Positions 6,470-10,732 of a DNA stretch of 10,732 bases are shown here, one piece after another. The DNA is taken from the NCBI GenBank assembly GCA_026197195.1, contig JAPHUG010000037.1, positions 1 to 10,732 on the forward strand, written 5' to 3'. Each line of letters opens with the position of its first letter. The first letter of the stretch is position 1. The position numbers and the translations under genes are program-made. Under the pieces are notes generated by a model. The model was not told the origin of the DNA, did not search any database, and saw only the letters and a program-made list of their open reading frames with translations. Source of the stretch: Sedimenticola sp. GTDB lineage: Bacteria > Pseudomonadota > Gammaproteobacteria > Chromatiales > Chromatiaceae.

Positions 6470-7972
6470 ATGCTGATAACTGAACGTTCGGCTCTTCCTT
6501 CTGCTCTTTATTTGGCCGAGCAGGTTAGGCAGCTGGATAAGACCGCTATTGAAGCTTTTCATATTCCCGGTTCCGTCTTGATGGAACGTGCCGGAACGGC
6601 TGCGTTCAAGTATATGCGTACCTGTTGGCCGAAGGCGCAAAAAATTCTGGTTCTCTGTGGTACAGGTAATAATGGCGGTGATGGCTTTGTCGTTGCCCGA
6701 TTAGCCATTGAAGCAGGGTTGGATGTACAGGTGCATCAGTTGGGTGACCCTACAAAGATCACGGGTGATGCAAAGACTCATGCGGACCGCTATAGCGCAG
6801 TTGGTGGCCAGTGTATGCCCTATAACCAACTCAGTGAGATGGCCGACCTGATTGTCGATGCGGTACTGGGAACCGGACTTGAGCGGGATGTCACCGGTGT
6901 TTGGGCTGAAGCCCTGACTGCGATTAATCGTCACAAAGCCGCCGTTTTTTCGCTGGATATACCCTCAGGTCTTAATTCGGATAGCGGAAAAATAATGGGG
7001 TGTGCAGTAGCGGCTGATGCAACGATCAGTTTTATTGGGCTTAAGCGTGGCATGTTCACCGGAGCCGGGCCAGTCACGTGTGGGGAGCTTGTTTTCGACA
7101 ACCTGGATATTCCCGAGGCGATATACGATACCGTCCCCAGTACTTGCCACAGATGGCAATGGCGTGATTACGCCAAGCAGCTCAAACCCCGGTCACGTAC
7201 CCAACATAAAGGAGAGTCGGGTCATCTTCTGCTGATAGGGGGTGATCAGGGCTTGCTGGGCGCCATCAGTATGGCGGGGCAGGCGGCGGCACGAACCGGT
7301 GCGGGCCTTGTTACAATAGCCACACGACCGGTACATGCTGCGCTTATTGCCAGCACTCATCCAGAGTTGATGTGCCACGGGGTGGAAACGGCAGAGGCCT
7401 TATCCCCCCTGTTGGAACGTGCGGATGCCGTGGTGATTGGTCCTGGTTTGGGACAAGCCGCATGGGGCGCGTCGATGCTGGGTAGGGTGATGGAGTCATC
7501 GCTGCCGGTTGTGATGGATGCTGATGCACTTAATCTGCTGTCTATGGAGCCTGAGGCGATGGATAACTGGGTGCTGACCCCCCATCCGGGCGAAGCGGCA
7601 AGACTGCTTGGTTGTTCGGTTACCGCAGTTCAGGAAGACCGGTTTAGTTCTGTGGCGGAGTTGCATCGACGTTATGGTGGTGTGGTGTTGTTAAAGGGTG
7701 CTGGAACATTGGTTTTTGGTCATGAAGATGAGTTTGTGGGACTTTGTGATGAGGGTAATCCAGGTATGGCAGTAGGCGGCATGGGTGACATTCTTTCGGG
7801 TGTGATTGGGTCGCTAATTGTTCAGGGGGAGACCCTTCAGAGGGCCGCGGGTATGGGTGCCTGTCTGCACGGTGAGGCAGGCGACCTGGCCTCAGCCGAA
7901 GGGGAGAAAGGCATGCTGGCCACGGACCTGTTGCCCTGTTTGCGAAGATTGATGAATCCGGAGTGCCGTTGA
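6470..7972 (+). CDS. nnr: Bifunctional NAD(P)H-hydrate epimerase / ADP-dependent NAD(P)H-hydrate dehydratase
   Basis: Repairs hydrated NADH and NADPH: the N-terminal domain epimerises R- and S-hydrates, and the C-terminal ribokinase-like domain dehydrates the S form using ADP. 500 residues, the normal size of the fused enzyme. Epimerase domain about 10-220: GNNGGDGF (66-73), Asp130 in VDAVLGTG, DIPSGLNSDSG (163-173). Dehydratase domain about 235-495: KGESGHLLLIGG (247-258), VIGPGLG (322-328), DADALNLL (350-357), LTPHPGEAARLLG (369-381), LLKGAGTLV (407-415), and GNPGMAVGGMGDILSG (429-444) with the catalytic Asp440. The ATG at 6470 has only a weak GGGA eleven bases upstream. Its stop TGA shares a base with the tsaE start, implying translational coupling. 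Head of the plus-strand run nnr-tsaE-amiB-mutL, with the same order and orientation as in E. coli. Confidence 0.97.
   Translation: MLITERSALPSALYLAEQVRQLDKTAIEAFHIPGSVLMERAGTAAFKYMRTCWPKAQKILVLCGTGNNGGDGFVVARLAIEAGLDVQVHQLGDPTKITGDAKTHADRYSAVGGQCMPYNQLSEMADLIVDAVLGTGLERDVTGVWAEALTAINRHKAAVFSLDIPSGLNSDSGKIMGCAVAADATISFIGLKRGMFTGAGPVTCGELVFDNLDIPEAIYDTVPSTCHRWQWRDYAKQLKPRSRTQHKGESGHLLLIGGDQGLLGAISMAGQAAARTGAGLVTIATRPVHAALIASTHPELMCHGVETAEALSPLLERADAVVIGPGLGQAAWGASMLGRVMESSLPVVMDADALNLLSMEPEAMDNWVLTPHPGEAARLLGCSVTAVQEDRFSSVAELHRRYGGVVLLKGAGTLVFGHEDEFVGLCDEGNPGMAVGGMGDILSGVIGSLIVQGETLQRAAGMGACLHGEAGDLASAEGEKGMLATDLLPCLRRLMNPECR
7960..7963 (+). promoter_or_regulatory. Shine-Dalgarno that decides the tsaE start
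   Basis: GGAG lies inside the end of nnr, eight bases before ATG 7972. It overlaps the upstream in-frame GTG (7963), which therefore cannot use it and is unlikely to be a start. ATG 7975 is also possible, with an 11-base spacing. Confidence 0.65.
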
Positions 7973-8451
7973 TGATGGTATTGCATCCCGATAGTGAGCA
8001 GGCCCAGGAAGCTATTGGCAGAGCCTTGGCTGAAGCCTGCTCGACAAATTGCCTGATTTTTCTTAAAGGTGATCTGGGGGCCGGTAAGACCACGCTGGCG
8101 CGGGGCTTTCTTCGTGGTTGGGGGCACAGCGGGGCGGTCAAAAGCCCAACCTATACACTGATTGAACCCTATGAAGTCGAGGGAAGACACTGTTATCACC
8201 TGGATCTTTACAGACTGGCAGATCCGGATGAGTTGGAGTATCTGGGCCTTAGAGATCTGCTCTCGGGAGAGGCAGTACTGCTGGTTGAGTGGCCGGAACA
8301 GGGTGGGGATGCCCTGCCCGTACCGGATGTTCTGGTCACTATTAACTACCAGACGAATGGCCGTGAGGTGCGATTGGTGGCCCAAACGGCCCGTGGTAAA
8401 GGGGTACTGGAGGCGCTGAGTACTGAGTTAGGGCCAAGTCTTCAGAGTTAA
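7972..8451 (+). CDS. tsaE: tRNA threonylcarbamoyladenosine biosynthesis ATPase TsaE
   Basis: P-loop ATPase that works with TsaB, TsaC and TsaD to make t6A37 in tRNAs reading ANN codons; cytoplasmic. 159 residues from ATG 7972, the usual length. Walker A GDLGAGKTT is at 33-41, the family switch segment SPTYTLIEPY at 58-67, YHLDLYRL with Asp78 at 75-82, and LVEWPEQG with Glu106 at 104-111. The alignment with E. coli TsaE is nearly colinear by eye. The start was chosen on the Shine-Dalgarno GGAG eight bases upstream; the longer frame to GTG 7963 is rejected. It overlaps the nnr stop by one base (TGATG), so the two are probably co-translated. A gap of 107 bases follows before amiB. Confidence 0.97.
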   Translation: MMVLHPDSEQAQEAIGRALAEACSTNCLIFLKGDLGAGKTTLARGFLRGWGHSGAVKSPTYTLIEPYEVEGRHCYHLDLYRLADPDELEYLGLRDLLSGEAVLLVEWPEQGGDALPVPDVLVTINYQTNGREVRLVAQTARGKGVLEALSTELGPSLQS

Positions 8452-8456
8452 ATCTA

Positions 8457-8472
8457 GGATAGGTCGCTATCC
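8457..8472. other. Short hairpin just after tsaE
   Basis: GGATAG and CTATCC pair as a perfect 6-base stem around a GTCG loop, five bases after the tsaE stop. No T-run follows, so it is not a standard intrinsic terminator. It could stabilise the 3' end of the nnr-tsaE mRNA or mean nothing. Confidence 0.35.
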
Positions 8473-8484
8473 CTCCGAAATTAC

Positions 8485-8513
8485 TGGAAATTATTAAAAT
8501 CACATGCTATCTT
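8485..8513 (+). promoter_or_regulatory. Possible promoter for amiB
   Basis: TGGAAA (8485-8490) and TATCTT (8508-8513) are exactly 17 bases apart, each four of six to consensus, in the AT-rich 107-base gap before amiB. A second hexamer, TATAGG, is at 8515-8520. Weak evidence, but the gap and the hairpin upstream suggest amiB may be transcribed separately from tsaE. Confidence 0.3.
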
Positions 8514-8558
8514 TTATAGGCATAAAGCGGCCCTTTTTGTACTAAATGGCATGAAAAA

Positions 8559-9860
8559 ATGAGAAAGATTGCGTCCATACTTTTGCTATTGCTCAGCTGC
8601 CAGCTGTTTGCGGGGCAGGTTGTGGTTGATAATCTTCGTATCTGGGCGGCCCCCGATCATACTCGCCTGGTTTTTGATACCAGTAATCCGGTTAACCACA
8701 ATATCTTCACGCTGAAGCAACCTGATCGGCTGGTTATCGATATTCAAAATGCCAAACTGGCCGGTAAAATCCCCAGTGCAGAGAGCAGTCCACTGATTAA
8801 ACAGCTGCGAAGTGCTCAGCGTAAAGACGGTAGTCTCCGTGTTGTACTGGATCTTGGTTCGCACACCAACCCAAAGAGTTTTGTCTTAAAGCCAAACAGC
8901 CAGTATGGGCATCGTTTGGTGGTTGATCTCTATGGTGATACGGCTAAAAGTGTCGTTGCAAAAACGCCGAAAACAACCCAGCAGGCTGCCCAATCCGGGT
9001 TACGTGACGTCGTCATCGCGATTGATGCCGGACATGGTGGAGAAGATCCGGGTGCCAAGGGTCGACGTGGTACCTATGAGAAGCATGTTGTGCTCTCGAT
9101 TGCCCGCAAACTGTCCACTATGATTGAGAAAGAGCGTGGCATGAAAGCGGTTATGATACGGGACGGGGATTATTATCTGGGCTTGCGCAAGCGAATGGAT
9201 CTGGCCCGTTCCCACCGCGCCGATCTGTTTGTCTCTATTCATGCCGATTCATTTCGGGACCCACGAGCCAGAGGCTCTTCGGTTTACACTTTGTCAAATC
9301 GTGGTGCTTCCAGTGAAGCGGCGCGTTGGTTGGCCGAAAGTGAAAACAGTGCCGATTTAATCGGTGGGGTTAAGCTGGAAGACAAGGACGATGTGCTGGC
9401 CTCAGTGCTGCTGGATCTCTCACAGACCGGTACACGGCAGGCCAGTCATGATGTGGCCAGAAAGGTGCTGGGCCAACTAAAAACAGTCGGGCGAACCCAT
9501 AAGCGGACTGTTCAGCAGGCGGGTTTTGCAGTACTCAAATCGCCCGATGTTCCCTCTATTCTGGTTGAGACAGCCTTTATCTCCAACCCCGAGGAAGAGC
9601 GAAAGTTGTTAAATCCGAAGCATCAGGAACGGGTGGCTCGCGCCATACTCGAAGGATTACGCGGCTATTTCCGCAACAGCCCACCGCCGGGTACCTTGAT
9701 GGCAAGTCTCAAGGCGCGCAAACATACAATTTCCAGGGGTGACACCCTCGGTGGAATTGCCGATCACTACGATATCAGTCTGGCAAGCCTGAAGTCGGCC
9801 AACGGCATTTCAGGTGACATGATTCGGATTGGGCAGGTATTGGTCATCCCAGGCACCTGA
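8559..9860 (+). CDS. amiB: Periplasmic N-acetylmuramoyl-L-alanine amidase with AMIN and LysM domains (AmiB/AmiC type)
   Basis: Zinc amidase that cleaves the bond between MurNAc and the stem peptide to split septal peptidoglycan at division. 433 residues. Signal peptide 1-18 or so (basic start, LLLLLL core, cleavage near LFA-G). AMIN domain about 20-125, for targeting to the division site. Amidase_3 domain about 150-372: Zn ligands His159 (DAGHGG), Glu174 (YEKHVVL) and His228 (SIHAD), and catalytic Glu337 (VETAFISN). The inserted segment at about 262-298 (NSADLIGGVKLEDKDDVL onward) matches the position of the autoinhibitory helix that EnvC- or NlpD-type activators displace. LysM domain 388-431, binding glycan strands. 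E. coli AmiB lacks the LysM. A clear Shine-Dalgarno is missing; two upstream ATGs (8546, 8551) hit stops within three codons. Cys14 does not form a good lipobox. AmiB versus AmiC naming rests on context next to mutL. Confidence 0.95.
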   Translation: MRKIASILLLLLSCQLFAGQVVVDNLRIWAAPDHTRLVFDTSNPVNHNIFTLKQPDRLVIDIQNAKLAGKIPSAESSPLIKQLRSAQRKDGSLRVVLDLGSHTNPKSFVLKPNSQYGHRLVVDLYGDTAKSVVAKTPKTTQQAAQSGLRDVVIAIDAGHGGEDPGAKGRRGTYEKHVVLSIARKLSTMIEKERGMKAVMIRDGDYYLGLRKRMDLARSHRADLFVSIHADSFRDPRARGSSVYTLSNRGASSEAARWLAESENSADLIGGVKLEDKDDVLASVLLDLSQTGTRQASHDVARKVLGQLKTVGRTHKRTVQQAGFAVLKSPDVPSILVETAFISNPEEERKLLNPKHQERVARAILEGLRGYFRNSPPPGTLMASLKARKHTISRGDTLGGIADHYDISLASLKSANGISGDMIRIGQVLVIPGT

Positions 9861-9903
9861 TCCAGATCCTGACTTCAACGCAACACGCATTCTGAATACT
9901 GGG

Positions 9904-9909
9904 TATAAT
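9904..9909 (+). promoter_or_regulatory. Consensus -10 hexamer upstream of mutL
   Basis: A perfect TATAAT is flanked by GGG and CCC (9901-9912) in the 135-base amiB-mutL gap, about 90 bases before the mutL start. No good -35 sits 16-18 bases upstream (CAACAC or similar) and there is no TGN extension, so use as a promoter is uncertain. Confidence 0.35.
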
Positions 9910-9995
9910 CCCACCTTTCTTCGAAAACCATCGAACTCATTAATCTTTTGTGGTCCGACGCCTATTCGGAACTCGATTGAAAGGTATGATCTGGC

Positions 9996-10732
9996 ATGCG
10001 AATACAAGCACTCCCTCCTCAATTAATAAACCAGATCGCAGCTGGCGAGGTGGTCGAGCGCCCGGCATCGGTAATCAAAGAGCTGGTCGAGAACAGCCTG
10101 GATGCGGGTGCCACCCGAATAGAGGTCGATATAGAGCAGGGTGGCGGCAAACTGATCCGGGTACGAGATAATGGTGTCGGTATCCATCCTGATGACCTGG
10201 CGCTTGCGCTGTCACGCCATGCCACCAGCAAAATCTCCAGCCTGGAAGAGCTGGAGCGGGTCAGCAGTATGGGGTTTAGGGGCGAGGCGCTGCCGAGTAT
10301 CTCATCGGTTTCCCGGCTCTCGATAGCTACCCGTGCTGAGGGCGAAACGGCCGGTTGGTCAATTACCGGAGATGGCGGGGATCAGATTTCGCCCCCGGTA
10401 CCGGATGCGCACCCTCAGGGTACAACCATCGAGGTACGAGACCTTTTCTATAACACCCCGGCGCGTCGAAAATTTATGCGTACCGACCGTACCGAGTTCT
10501 CGCATGTAGACGAGTTGCTGAAGCGTTTTGCATTGGCACGTGCGGATGTTGGCTTTCAACTGCTGCATAACAACCGGACTGTTCGCCAGTTCCCGCCGGT
10601 CAGTAGCGATGAGGAAATGCTTGCCAGGCTGGTAGCGGTGATCGGCCCCGAGTTTGTCGAGCATGCGTTGAAAATTGATGAGCAAAGGGGGTCATTTGGT
10701 CTTCGTGGCTGGGTGGCCGAGCCCCGTTATAA
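9996..10732 (+). CDS. mutL: DNA mismatch repair protein MutL, 3' truncated by the window end
   Basis: GHL-family ATPase that links MutS mismatch recognition to strand incision. Only the first 245 residues are inside the window, covering most of the N-terminal ATPase domain. ATP-site motifs: [18 protein letters not shown] (6-23), ENSLDAGAT with Glu29 preceding it in KELVENS and Asn33 (32-40), RDNGVGI with Asp58 (57-63), [10 protein letters not shown] (93-102) and GTT (142-144). [10 protein letters not shown] (151-160) is also typical. Start ATG 9996 gives the expected MutL N-terminus. AAGG at 9981-9984 is a weak Shine-Dalgarno, 11 bases away; the ATG at 9986 is in another frame. The frame runs without a stop to the edge. 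It follows amiB by 135 bases, the usual amiB-mutL order of gammaproteobacteria. The C-terminal part, which would show whether an endonuclease motif is present, is not visible. Confidence 0.97.
   Translation, partial: MRIQALPPQLINQIAAGEVVERPASVIKELVENSLDAGATRIEVDIEQGGGKLIRVRDNGVGIHPDDLALALSRHATSKISSLEELERVSSMGFRGEALPSISSVSRLSIATRAEGETAGWSITGDGGDQISPPVPDAHPQGTTIEVRDLFYNTPARRKFMRTDRTEFSHVDELLKRFALARADVGFQLLHNNRTVRQFPPVSSDEEMLARLVAVIGPEFVEHALKIDEQRGSFGLRGWVAEPRY

Noticed and set aside
7644..8385. Two long minus-strand open frames (165 and 182 codons) opposite nnr and tsaE
   Set aside because: They lie antisense to unmistakable nnr and tsaE, overlap each other in different frames, and their translations look like frame shadows, with many Pro, Arg, His and Gln and no domain.
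8457..8472. Intrinsic terminator after tsaE
   Set aside because: The stem is only 6 bases and is followed by CTCCGAAATT, not a T-run; kept only as a hairpin.
8559..8620. Lipoprotein signal (Cys14) in the amidase
   Set aside because: The residues before Cys14 (LLS) are a poor lipobox, and a normal signal peptidase I site (LFA-G) follows.
10359..10685. 108-codon minus-strand open frame inside mutL
   Set aside because: It is a shadow of the mutL ATPase domain, which is open and conserved through the window end.
1..10732. CRISPR array, insertion sequence, prophage or defence island
   Set aside because: No spaced direct repeats, transposase, integrase or defence-type domains were seen; nearly all sequence is accounted for by housekeeping genes with uniform composition.

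Overview
The window is a compact, almost fully coding stretch of a gammaproteobacterial chromosome. The gene set and orientations match the cluster known from Escherichia coli: rsgA (minus), orn (plus), queG (minus), then nnr-tsaE-amiB-mutL (plus). Moderate GC content, a two-domain Nnr protein, an amidase with AMIN and LysM domains, and E. coli-like active-site motifs throughout fit a free-living or symbiotic gammaproteobacterium outside the enterics. A sulfur-oxidizing lineage is possible, but I cannot prove it from this sequence. The tRNA-Gly genes that lie between orn and queG in E. coli are absent here.

Layout. 1-1307 holds the 3' part of glutathione reductase (gor, plus strand), which runs tail to tail into a minus-strand unit read from 3907 down to 1323. 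That unit encodes a membrane M48A/Ste24-type metalloprotease, a 95-residue secreted c-type cytochrome and the ribosome-assembly GTPase RsgA. Oligoribonuclease (orn, GTG start) diverges from the protease at about 3.9 kb and converges on a minus-strand SprA-related HEXXH protein (4570-5193). Epoxyqueuosine reductase queG (minus, 5298-6359) diverges from the plus-strand run nnr, tsaE, amiB and mutL. The last gene is cut by the window end. Intergenic gaps never exceed about 135 bases. They hold only weak promoter-like hexamers, one short inverted repeat upstream of nnr and one small hairpin after tsaE.

How the genes work together. Most are general maintenance enzymes: thiol redox (Gor), 30S maturation (RsgA), nanoRNA turnover (Orn), tRNA modification (QueG for queuosine, TsaE for t6A), repair of damaged NAD(P)H (Nnr), septal peptidoglycan splitting (AmiB) and mismatch repair (MutL). 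I found no CRISPR array, mobile element, prophage gene, toxin-antitoxin pair, defence module or RNA gene. I see no new multi-gene system. The parts that deserve a second look are the three genes added to the standard cluster: a tiny cytochrome with no methionine after its heme motif, the membrane protease translationally coupled to it, and the uncharacterised SprA-family putative metalloprotease.
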